The notes under the pieces: model-generated
Databases searched by the model: none
Told to the model about the DNA's origin: nothing
What the model saw: the letters and a program-made list of their open reading frames with translations, nothing else
Source of the DNA: Elephas maximus indicus
Lineage: Eukaryota > Chordata > Mammalia > Proboscidea > Elephantidae
Direction: 5' to 3'
NCBI RefSeq assembly: GCF_024166365.1
Contig: NC_064822.1
Coordinates: forward strand, 107,876,823 to 107,940,822
Length of the DNA: 64,000 bases
Made by a program: the position numbers and the translations under genes
In this document: piece after piece, positions 43,395-59,071 of the stretch
Layout of the letters: every line of letters begins with the position of its first letter
How positions within the stretch are numbered: position 1 is the stretch's first letter

Positions 43395-44405
43395 CTAACC
43401 AAAGAACTCCTTTTAGTATTTCTTATAGTTTTGGTTTAGTTTTTACGAATTCCCTCAACTTGCGTTTATCTGGAAATATGTTAATTTCAACTTCATATTT
43501 AAGAGACAGTTTTGATGGAGATATGATTCTTGGCAGGCAATTTTTTTCCTTCAATGTTTTAAATATGTCATCCCATTGCCTTCTTGCCTGCATGGTTTCT
43601 ACTGAGTAGTCCGAGCTTATTTTTATAGGCTCTCCCTTGTAGGTGACTTTTCTTTTATCCCTTGCTGCTCTTATAATTGTCTCCTTATCTTTGGTTTTGG
43701 CAAGTGTGGTTATAATATGCCTTGGTGACTTTCTTTTAAGATCTACCTTATGTGGAGTTCGATGAGCATCTTGGATAGATATCTTCTCATCTTTCACAAT
43801 ATCAGGGAAGTTTTCTGCCAACAGATCCTCGCCAATTTTCTCTGTATTTTCTATTATCCCTCCGTTTTTTTATTCTGGTACTCCAATCACTTGTAGGTTA
43901 TTTCCCTTGATAGAGTTCCACATGATTCTTAAGGTTTCTTCATTTTTTTAAATTCTTTTTTCTGATTTTTCTTCAAAAGTATTAGTGCCAAGTGATTTAT
44001 CTTCGAGTTCAGAAATTCTAGCTTCTATTTGCTCAATTGTGCTTTTCTGACTTTTATTGAGTTATGTAATTCTGTAATTTTATTGTTAATCTTCTGAATT
44101 TCTGATTGCTCTCTGTCTATGGATTTTTCCAGCTTATTAAGCTTTTCATTATGTTCCTGAATAATCTTTCTGAGTTCTTCTGTTGCTTTATTTATGTGTT
44201 CCTTGGCTTGTTCTACATATTGCCTCATTTCCTTCTTGATGTCTTGAAGGGTTCTGTATGTTAAACTTTTGTATTCTGCATCTGGTAATTCAAAGAATGC
44301 ACTTTCATCTAAAAGATCCCTGGATTCTTTGTTTTGAGAGCCTGTTGAGGTGATCATGGTCTATTTCTTTATGTGACTTGATATTGACTGTTGTCTCTGA
44401 GCCAT
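43395..44405 (-). pseudogene. LINE-1 ORF1, broken
   Basis: Start MAQRQQSISSHIKK at 44405 followed by a TAG; the frame resumes at 44357 (TGSQNKESRDLL, then the coiled coil) and is lost again near 44025. The C-terminal RRM region reads from 43821 (PDIVKDEKISIQDAH) to about 43420. Confidence 0.85.
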
Positions 44406-45907
44406 CTATAAGTTATTGTATTAGTTTATGCTTGCTTACTGGGTCGTAACTGCTTGCTTTGTTTTGTTTTGGTATACCCCTGTGGGTTGCTTGAGTGAGC
44501 TAGCTTGATTATTTTCACCTTTGGAGCTCTGGTGTCCTGTCCCCAGCTGGCTAGAGCTGGTTTCAGGTACATCAATCTAGGAGTCCATTCAGTTTTCTTG
44601 TATGAATTCAGCTCAGGTTTCCAGGTAGCTGATATCAAGTGTGTGGTACAGGCTCTGTCCTACAGTCTTAGACGGGCAGGGGTGATTGGTGTATATACCG
44701 GTATATGATTGCAGCACGGCTCACGCTCTGAACAAGGCAGGGGGCTGAGAACCGACCCCCAAGTGTCTCTGAGGAAAACACGTCTCTGTTCCTTAAAGCG
44801 TGCTGGTGGGTGGGCTCTGCAGGGGGACCATGGGCACCCCAAATTTTTGGTTGTGAGGACTGGGAGGTACCAGTTATCCCTGGGTGCCTGTCGTGGGTGG
44901 CTGGGCGACCCAAGTGGAGCCACCAGTCCTTAGGTCCCTGTTGTGGGTAGGTGAGGACCTTGTTTAATAGGCAAAGCAATGTCAAACGTCAAACACCCAC
45001 CTCCCCGAAAATGATCATGACCCAATAAAACTTCCTCTCTGGGGAGCTGAGCGATCCAGTGTGATCTGAGCCCCAGGTGGCAGGGTAGAATCGCTTTGTC
45101 GTGTCTGAGGGGAGAGGTGTTGGCAGGAACAGTCCTCTTTCGTTGGTTGTGCCCACCCCAGCTGACCAGCCTGGACTGCTGCTCTCCTGTCCTGCTCTGG
45201 TCTGGGCCTGCCCAGGGCTCCACACAAATGCCCAGTGCAAATGGAGTTTGAAATGGCTGGAGTCTGCCAACAAGGGCCCATTCTCCTGAAATAGGCCCAC
45301 ACAGGTCCATGCAAAAGGGAAAGGTGCTCAAGGTCCACGGATGCTTTATGCCTGGACAGGAACCGGTTCTGTCCTGAGCTCCCCCAGTTAATGGAGCTAG
45401 CAAATTATCTTTCCCCCGAGTTGGAATTTTTTTCCTTCCCCAAGGCCAGGAGGACGACTCCAGGTGCTCACCAGGGTCTATCTCAGGCCTAGGGATTCAG
45501 CCGCTGAAGCTGGGTTGGGGGTGGGGGGGTGCAGTAAAATATACGCAAGTACTTAGATTTTGCCGAGAGTGCCCTCCTGCTCAGGTTCCGGAGGAGTGAG
45601 TGGGCTGTGTGGCTGGCTGCTTCTCCCAGAGGAAACTGTGGCCGAACGCTAGGACGAGCCCACTGCGGCAGCCACTCCAGAAATGGTGCCTGAGGGCTCC
45701 CCACGGTTCAGGTCCGGCAACTCCTCTCCGCTTCTGAACGGTCTCTTCCTTTCCCTGCCCCTCAGTTCATTGTCTAAGCTTGCCTTTGATGCTCAGGGCT
45801 CGCAGCTTGTCACAAATATACTCGTTTCACTTGTTTTTTCAGGTCTTTGTTGTAAAGAGGCTCCACGGAAAAGTCTGCCTATTCCGCCATCTTGGCTCCA
45901 CCTCTCC

Positions 45908-48410
45908 CCAATGACATTTTTTAATGAGATGGAGAAACAAATCACCAACTTCTTATGGAAGGGAAGAGACACCAGATAAGTGAAGCATTACTGACAAAGA
46001 AGAACAAAGGAGGAGGCCTCATTCTACCTGATTTTAGAACCTATTATACAGCCACAGTTGTCAAAACAGCCTGGTACCACTACAGCAACAGATTCATAGA
46101 CCAATGGAACAGAATTGAGAACCCAGACATAAATCCATCTGCATATGAGCAGCTGATATTTGACAAAGGCCCAAAGTCAGTTAATTGGGGAAAAGACAAG
46201 TCTTTTTAACAAATGGTGCTGGCATGACTGGATATCGATCTGCAAAAAAATGAAACAAGACCCATACCTCACACCATGCACAAAAACTAACTCAAAATGG
46301 ATCAAAGACCTAAATACAAAATCTAAAACAATAAAGATCATGAAGAAAAAATAGCGACAACGTTAGGAGCCCTAATTCATGGCATAAACAGTATACAAAA
46401 CATTACTAAATGCAGAAGAGAAACAAGATAACTGGGAGCTCCTAAAAATCAAACACCTATGCTCATCCAAAGACTTCACCAAAAGAGTCAAAAGACTACC
46501 TACAGACTGAGAAAAAGTTTTTAGCTATGACGTGTCAGATCAGCACCTGATCTCTAAAATCTACATGATCCTACTAAAACTCAACTACGAAAAGACAAAT
46601 AAGCCAATTAAAAAAACGGGCAAAGGATATGAACAGTCACTTCACTAAAGAAGACATTCAGGTAGCTAGCAGATACATGAGGAAATGCTCATAATCATTA
46701 GCCATTACAGAAATGCAAATCAAAACTACAACGAGATTCCATCGCACTCCAGCAAGGCTGGCATTAAGCCAAAAAACACAAAAAGAATAAATGTTGGAGA
46801 GGTTGTGGAGAGACTGCAACACTTATACACTGCTGATGGGAATGTCAAATGGTACAACCACTTTGGAAATCGATTTGGCACTTCCTTAAAAAGCTAGAAA
46901 TAGAACTACCATACGATCCAGCAATCCGACTCCTCGGCATATGTTCTAGAGAAATAAGAGCCTTTACATGAACAGATATGTGCACACCCATGTTCATTGT
47001 AGCACTGTTTACAATAGCAAAAAGATGGAAGCAACCAAGATGCCCATCAATGGATGAATGGATAAATTATGGTATATTCACACGATGAAATACTATACAT
47101 CTATAAAGAACAATGATGAATCCACAAAACATTTCATAACATGGAGAAATCTGGAAGACATTATACTGAGTGAAATTAGTCAGTTGCAAAAGGACAAATA
47201 TTGTATAAGACCACTATTATAAGAACTTGAGAAATAGTTTAAACAGAGAAGAAAGTATCCTTTGATGGTTATGAGAGGGGGTAGGTAGGGAGGGAAAGGG
47301 CTATTCACTAATTAGATAGTAACCAAAAACCAAACCCACTGCCGTCGAGTGGATTCCAACTCCTAGCAACCCTGTAGGACAGGGTAGAACTGCCCCATAG
47401 TGTTTCCAAAGAGCACCTGGTGGACTTAAACTGCTGACCTTTTGGTTAGCAGCCGTAGCGCTTAATCACTACACCACCAGGGTTTCCAATTAGATAGTAG
47501 ATAAGTTTTATTTTAGCTGAAGGGAAAGACAATACACAATACAGGAGAGGTCAACACAGCTGGACTAAACCAAAAGCAAAGAAGTTTCCTGAATAAACTG
47601 CATGCTTCAAAGGCCAGCGTAGCAGGGGCAGGGGTTCGAGGACCATGTTTCTGGGGGACATCTAAGTCAATTAGCATAATAAAATCTATCAAGAGAACAT
47701 TCCGAATCCCACTTTGGAGAGTGGCGTCTGGGGTCTTAAACGCTAGCAAGCAGCCATCTAAGATGCCTCAATTCGTCTCAACCCACCTGGAACAAGGAAG
47801 AATGAAGGACACCAAAGACACAAGGTAATTATGAGCCTAAGAGATGGAAACGACCACATAAACCAGAGATTACCTCAACCTGAGACCAGAAGAACTCTGT
47901 GGTGCCCGGCCACAACCGATAACTGCCCTGACAGGGAACACAACAGAGAACCCCTGAGGGAGCAAGAGAACAGTGGGATGCAGACCCCAAATTCTTGTAA
48001 AAAGACCAGACTTAATGGTCAGACTGGGACGAGAAGGATCTCGGAGGCCAAGGTTTCCAGACCTTCTGTTAGCCCGGGACAGGAACCATTCCCAAAGCCA
48101 ACTCTTCAGACAGGGATTGGTCTGGAATATGGGATGGAAAATGATACTGGTGAAGAATGAGCTTCTTGGATCAGGTAGACGTATGAGACTATGTTGGCAT
48201 CTCCCATTTGGAGGGGAGATGAGAGGGCAGAGGGGGCCAGTAACTACCCGAATGGACACGAGGAGAGAGAGTAGAGGGAAGAACTGTGCTATCTCATTAG
48301 AGGAAGAGCAATTAGGAGTGTATAGCAAGGTGCATATAAGTATTTGTATGAGAGACTGACCTGATTTGTAAACTTTCACTTAAAGCACAATAAAAATGAA
48401 TTAAAAAAAA
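45908..48410 (+). mobile_element. LINE-1 right part (C-terminal ORF2 and 3'UTR), unit 1
   Basis: Continuation of the L1 that begins at 36476. It has the EKQITNF.WKG segment, the ORF2 region [11 protein letters not shown] to about 47230 with several breaks, a G-rich 3'UTR run near 47273-47300 and a poly(A) end at about 48401-48410. An AfroSINE is inserted at 47322. Confidence 0.9.
47322..47487 (-). mobile_element. AfroSINE inserted in a LINE-1 3'UTR
   Basis: Minus orientation: CCAAACCCACTGCCGTCGAG end at the left, CACCACCAGGGTTTCC head at the right. A perfect 12-bp target duplication AATTAGATAGTA lies at 47310-47321 and 47488-47499. One of the youngest-looking SINEs here. Confidence 0.95.
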
Positions 48411-48870
48411 AATTGTGTTATTGAAGATTTCAAACACATAAAATTAAAGAGGATCATATATGATTGCACCTAGTTTAAATGGCTTCAAATATTTTCTTAA
48501 TTTATCTAATTCCCCTATTCTTTTTCCTTTGTTGGAGTATTTGAAAAGAAATCCAAACATCAGGTTTTTTCACTTGTAAATATTGAGTATACTTGCTTAC
48601 TTATTTAACAGTTGCCATTGAATTGACTCTGACTCCTGGCAACTCCATATGTGTCCGAATAGAAGTATGCTCCGTACGGTTTTCAATGGCTGATGGTTTT
48701 TGATGTAGATCACCAGACCATTGTTCTGAGGAGACTCTTGTGGATTTGAAACTCCAAACTTTGTGTTAGCAGCTGAGCATTTAGTCATTTGTACCACCCA
48801 AGGACTCATTCAGTATATGTGCCTAAGCAATTCAATTCTTCAGTCTAACTGTATAACAATATCCTATCTA
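48411..48870. repeat. Start of keratin unit 2 (old L1M-type sequence)
   Basis: From TTGTGTTATTGAAGATTTC onward this matches 22545-23005 of unit 1 with many substitutions. It holds the shared old AfroSINE at 48606-48812 and ends at the 5-bp duplication ATCTA (48866-48870) of the MLT2-like LTR. No gene. Confidence 0.7.
48606..48812 (-). mobile_element. Old AfroSINE, minus strand, unit 2 copy
   Basis: Orthologous position to 22735-22945, with the same ends (GTTGCCATTGAATTGACTC ... TACCACCCAAGGACTCA) and many private changes. Confidence 0.8.
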
Positions 48871-49011
48871 TGTGATAGTTAATTTTGTGTGTGAGCTTGG
48901 CAAGCCTATGGTACCAGTTGTTTGGTCAAATACTAATTTAAACGTTGCTGTGAAGGTATTTTGTAGATGTGACTAACATTTACAATTCTTTGACTCTTAC
49001 AAAGGAGATTG

Positions 49012-49155
49012 TTGCTGTTGTTAGTTGCCATGGAGACAGCTCCAACTCATGGCAACTTTATATATAACAGAAGAAAATGTTGCCTGGTCCTGCATCATCT
49101 CCATTATCGTTGATATGTTTGAGTCCCTTGTTGTGACTTACGTCAATTCATCACA
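49012..49155 (-). mobile_element. RTE/BovB-like 3'-end fragment, unit 2
   Basis: Same insertion as 23147-23290: GTTGTTAGTTGCCATGGAGA ... GTCAATTCATCACATTG, inside the MLT2-like LTR. Confidence 0.75.
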
Positions 49156-49272
49156 TTGTGATTACCTTTGGTAATGTGGGGTCTTCGTTCAATGACTTAA
49201 AGGTCTTATGAGCAAAAACCGAGGTTTCTGAGAAGCAAATAAATTTGGCCTAAAGATTACAACATAGATATC

Positions 49273-51223
49273 CGCCATGGATTGAACTGTATGCCCTGAA
49301 AATAGTATCAACTTGGTTGGGCCATGATTCCCAGTGTTGTGTGGTTGTCCTCCATTTTCTGATTGATGCAATTTTCCTGTTGTTATTGTTGTTAGGTGCC
49401 GTCGAGTCAGTTCCGACTCATAGCGACCCTATGCACAACAGAACGAAACACTGCTGGCTCCTGCGCCATCCTTACAATCGTTGTTATGTTTGAGCTCATT
49501 GTTGCAGCCACTGTGTCAATCCACCTTGCTGAGGGTCTTCCTCTTTTCCGCTGACCCTGTACTCTGCCAAGCATGATGTCCTTCTCCAGGGACTCATCCC
49601 TCCTGACAAAATGTCCAAAGTATGTAAGACACGGTCTCGCCACCCTTGCCTCTAAGGAGCATTCTGGTCGCACTTCTTCCAAGACAGATTTGTTCGTTCT
49701 TTTGGCAGTCCGTGGTATGTTCAATATTCTTCCCCAACACCACAATTCAAAGGTGTCAGCTCTTCTTCAGTCCCCTTATTCATTGTCCAGCTTTCACATG
49801 CATAGGATGCGATTGAAAACACCATGCCTTGGGTCAGGCGCACCTTAGTCTTCAGGGTGACATCTTCGTTCTTCAACACTTTGAAGAGGTCCTTTGCAGC
49901 AGATTTGCCCGATGCAACGCGTCTTTTGATTTCTTGACTGGTGCTTTCATGGCTGTTGATTGTGGATCCAAGTAAAATGAAATCCTTGACAACTTCAATG
50001 TTTTCTCCATTTATCATGACGTTGCTCATTGGTCCAGTTGTGAGGATTTTTGTTTTCTTTATGTTGAGGTGCAATCCATACTGAAGACTGTGGTCTTTGA
50101 TCTTCATTAGTAAGTGCTTCAAGTCCTCTTCACTTTCAGCAAGCAAGGTTATGTCATCTACATAATGCAGGTTGTTAATGAGTCTTCCTCCAATCCTGAT
50201 GTCCCATTTTAGTTCATTTAGTCCAGCTTCTCATGTTATTTGTTCAGCGTACAGATTAAATAGGTATGGTGAAAGAATACAACCCTGATGCACACCTTTC
50301 CTGACTTTAAACCAATCAGTATCCCCTTGTCCTGTCAGAACTACTACCCCTTGATCCACGTAAATGTTCCGCATGAGCACAATTGAGTGTTCTGGAATTC
50401 CCATTCTTTGCAATGTTATCCATAGTTTGTTATGATCCACACAGTCGAATGCCTTTGCATAGTCAATAAAACACAGGTAAACATCCTTCTGGTATTCTCT
50501 GCTTTCAGCCAGGATCCATCTGATATCAGCAATGATATCCCTGGTTCCATGTCCTCTTCTGAAACCAGCCTGAATTTCTGCCAGTTCCCTGTCAATATAC
50601 TGCTGCAGCCGTTCTTGAATGATCTTCAGCAAAATTTTGCTTGCGTGTGATATTAACGATATTGTTCTATAATTTCCACATTCGGTTGGATCACCTTTCT
50701 TGGGAATAGGCATAAATATGGATCTCTTCCAGTCAGTTGGCCAGGAAGGTGTCTTCCATATTTCTTGGCAGCAATTTTCCTATGTATTATAAATCCTAAT
50801 CTCTGCCTGTTGTTGATGAGGCAAGATTAGATTATGTTAAAAAGGATTAGGGTGGGAAGTAACACTTTTACCCAGGTCACATCCCTCAACCAATGTAAAA
50901 GAAATTTCCTTGGGATGTGGTCTGCACCAACTTTTATCTCTCAAAAGGAGCAGAGAGAGGGGACTTCATACCACCAAGAAAACAGTGCGGGGAGCAAAGC
51001 TTGTCCCTTGGACCCAGGTTTCCTGTGTGCAGAAGCTCCTAGTCTAGGGGAAGATTGACGATAAGGACCTTCCTCTAGATCCGACAGAGACAGAAAGCCT
51101 TTGCCTGGAGCTGAAAATTTGAATTTCTAGCTTACTTTACTCTGAGGAAATAAATTTCTCTTTGTGAAAGCCATCCATTTGTGGTATTTCTGTTACAGCA
51201 GCACTAGATAGATAACTAAGGCA
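49273..51223 (+). mobile_element. MaLR-like solo LTR, private to unit 2
   Basis: LTR halves 49273-49378 and 50771-51223 surround an RTE insertion. The LTR starts (T changed to C)GCCATGGATTGAACTG and ends GATAACTAAGGCA, with AATAAATTTCTCTTTG polyadenylation context near 51150. A perfect 5-bp duplication ATATC lies at 49268-49272 and 51224-51228. Unit 1 has the single ATATC with no insertion (about 23403-23407), i.e. the empty site. Same family as 23961-24483. No internal genes remain. Confidence 0.88.
49379..50770 (-). mobile_element. 5'-truncated RTE/BovB-like LINE
   Basis: Nested in the MaLR-like LTR with a perfect 11-bp duplication GCAATTTTCCT at 49368-49378 and 50771-50781. On the minus strand the reverse transcriptase opens at 50713 (PIPKKGDPTECGNYRTISL, then GFRRGHGTRD, and GVHQGCILSPYLFNLY). 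A stop sits at 50228-50230, then the catalytic YVDD (about 50160) and C-terminal region run to about 49721. A further break precedes the last frame 49745-49407 (YFGHFVRRDESLEKDIMLG). The tail is a GTTGTTATT-type repeat. It likely shares its 3' end with the SINEs it mobilised. No complete ORF. Confidence 0.9.
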
Positions 51224-51418
51224 ATATCCTACCAGACTTTCCAGCCTGTCATTGGACCTATGGATTTAAAACTTGCCAGCCCCCTACAATCACATGAGCC
51301 AATTCCTAAAAAAAAAAACTCTCCCTCTTTCTCCATTTCTATCTCTATATCTATCTTCTCTATATATTTATATCCTATGGGTTCTGTTTATTTGGAGGAC
51401 CATGACCCATAAAATCTA

Positions 51419-51985
51419 TTAAAATCATCATTCCTTAAAGAAGTCTAATATCTTCTTCACATTCAAATGTCTTTAATTATCTCCAAGATGTCTTTTTGTG
51501 GCTGGTTTGCTTGAAGCTATATCGACACTAGGTTCACATGTTATACTTGACTGCTATGTCTCTTTAAGGTTCCTTTGTTCTATAACAGACCCTTCCTTTT
51601 CTTTTTTATGCCATTGAGTAGTACATAAATTGTTTTAAACAGAATGCTTGCATTCTGGATTTGGCAGATTATTTCCTGTGGGTGTCACTTAACTTCTTTC
51701 CAATCCATGAAAATTTCCTATATTCCGGTAGCTAGAGGCTTGATTGGATTAGTTCAATTGTTTCAGGCACATTTATGTCATAGTTCCTGTTATGTTTTCT
51801 CTATTGTATCATATCATGAGACACATAACATTAGGGATGTTAAGGTTGATCTGGGGATATGAGCATTTTCAGCCTAGTCTCTCAATAATAATGTATACCA
51901 TAAAATTTTTCTCTGAGATTTTAGAATCCATTGGTGATTATTTCTCAGCTTCATTTTTTGTTCTGTTTCTCTAGAGCAACCAGAC
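51419..51985. repeat. Old LINE-1 (L1M-type) 3'-end sequence, unit 2
   Basis: Matches 23886-23960 joined directly to 26230-26765. Here the sequence is uninterrupted across CCAAGATGTCTTTTTGT, so the unit 1 provirus remnant is absent. No gene. Confidence 0.55.
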
Positions 51986-53215
51986 TGATACATTGTTATA
52001 GCCTAGGTAATTTTCCTTGTCAGTTATTTTCCTTTCCATTATTCCTCTTTGGCACATAATAAGGTATGTGGCAAGTAGGCTTAGATTTCAGAAGCCAGTC
52101 ATCACTTACTTGCTGTTGGGGAAGTTCTGTGAGAAAAGTAAAGAGGCAGTAACGTAAGAGGCTACGCTTGTGGCTGAGGGAATGATTGGGGTGAACACAG
52201 CAGGATATTGATACAGCAGTTTCCAGAAATACCCTCCGTATATTAGCCGATCCAAGAAAATTTCTCTTGTGGTATGAGAGCCAGGGGGCTAGGGGAATCA
52301 TTGTCCCTCTGGGGAGAAACAAGGACTGGTGTGGCTCCAGAGCAGTACAAGTTGACAGACCAACCTCATTCTGAGTCCTGAGTATCCTATTACCCATTCA
52401 TAGAAGTCAAACCAATATAGGTCACATGTGAGAGAAGATATGGACCACCCCTTCTGAGCAACACAGACCTGACTGTTCCTAGATCTCCATGGGAGGCCCA
52501 GGACTGCTTTAGATTCTTAGAGAGTGAGGAGAAGGGAATTTCCATTCTTGGCTTGCCTTCACAGTTCAAGAAATGAGAATTTGAATTTTGTGTCTGAGTG
52601 TGTTGGGTGCTCAATTTGATCTACTGTAGTGCTTCCAGTTTTTCCCTGTTGTGAATATTCTTGTGATACACATCTATGTAAGCACATCTCTCTGCATTTG
52701 TACTATTTCCTCAGGATATATTTTTAGAAGTATAATTCAAAAGTATGCTCATTTTTTGATGCTTGGGTACATGTTGTCAGGTAAGTTCCTTGGTCAAGAA
52801 GGCAATTCTAAGTCAAACATTCTATGCTCTTGTCAAATGCTCTTTGCTTTAGTTAGCCGGAAATATGTTTCTCCAACCAGAAATTAAGGGTGAGTGGTAG
52901 GACAGGGGATGGCGTGGCCTCAGACACCAGTCAGAGGGACCAAGGTGTTGGAATATGGTATGGTAGTAAAAAGAGAGTATACAATGATGGTGGGCCCATT
53001 CCTTCCCATTTCACTTGCTAAACATTTAGGATGGGATCTGATCTGGGATGGAGCCCTGAGCATCACAATGCCAAGTTGCTGTTTGTTAAACTTTTGTAAG
53101 GAGAGAGTGAGGGACACAGGCACTTGGGGTATCTCTCAAAAATGAGAAAGATTTTGTGAGGGGAAAAATCTTAAGAACCATTGGTACCAAGGCAAAGAAA
53201 CTGAAACAATGCGAT
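51986..53215. other. Intergenic, 3' of KRT copy 2
   Basis: Paralogue of 26766-27950; no gene seen. 52497-52786 is the stretch identical to unit 1. An extra segment of about 40 bases near 52940-52990 is not matched in unit 1. Confidence 0.6.
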
Positions 53216-53230
53216 ATATAATAAGTCTGC

Positions 53231-53236
53231 TTTATT
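53231..53236 (-). terminator. Polyadenylation signal AATAAA of KRT copy 2
   Basis: The minus strand reads CCAAATAAAGCAGAC, as in copy 1, about 530 bp after the stop. Confidence 0.75.
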
Positions 53237-53765
53237 TGGCAATGACAAGAGTTCAAAGAGCAGAGAAAACATCACAGAGATACAGACTCTGTACATCATA
53301 GGACTTGTCACCTGCGCCTTCACGGCCACTGCAAGTGAGGATCACAACACTTGTAAGATGGGGAACTCTGGGCCACTGGAAATCAAAGGGAAATTGTCCT
53401 GTTCTGGAGTATAATCTAGACTGAGTTTCTATAATTAACAGTGGCAGAGAGTATCCTCTTGAAATGTTTAGTCTCGGATGCAGGACATTGGTGGCAGGAG
53501 ATGGATAATTTAGTAAGAAAGTGAAGCATCGCGTGTGATTAAATTATGATGTAAACTCAGAGGTTGACATTGTATTGGTGAGAAAAGGAAGCTCAGGTGG
53601 AGCAGGTATAGGCAGACAGAGGAAATGAGGATACTAGGCAACATCAGCTCTAATCTGACAGCAAAGAACACAAGAGGTCTGGAGAGAAGAAGCAGCCTGA
53701 GGTGGAGACTGTGCCGCTGGCAACGGGCCTGAAGCATTGGAGAACCGGAAGCTGGTGGTAGAACT

Positions 53766-58971
<5,206 letters not shown>

Positions 58972-59062
58972 GGTTCTCTAAAGATGAGAAGGTGAGGAAA
59001 GTGTGAGAAGCTGTGGTGTGGAGCTGACAGGAGGGAAACTCTGAGCAGGGCTTCCCAGCGCA

Positions 59063-59071
59063 CTTTATATA
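59063..59071 (-). promoter_or_regulatory. TATA box of KRT copy 2
   Basis: TATATAAAG on the minus strand, 92 bp upstream of the ATG; sequence and spacing equal copy 1. Confidence 0.8.

Larger units (their letters stand above)
38113..45907 (-). mobile_element. Full-length LINE-1 nested in another LINE-1, minus strand
   Basis: It reads from the 5' end at 45907 (GGTGGAGCCAAGATGGCGG) to the tail at 38113. The 14-bp target duplication CCAAYGACATTTTT is at 38099-38112 and 45908-45921, with one mismatch. 5'UTR 45907-44406, ORF1 44405 to about 43395, ORF2 about 42932-39100, then the 3'UTR. The same insertion, with the same left junction, is present in unit 2 at 63367, so it predates the unit duplication. 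Confidence 0.93.
48871..51413 (+). mobile_element. MLT2-like (ERVL) solo LTR, unit 2, split by younger insertions
   Basis: Starts TGTGATAGTTAATTTTGTGT at 48871 and ends CCATGACCCATAAA at 51413. A perfect 5-bp target duplication ATCTA (48866-48870, 51414-51418) supports the boundaries. Contains the shared RTE 3' fragment (49012-49155) and the private LTR 49273-51223. Paralogue of 23006-23881. Confidence 0.88.
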
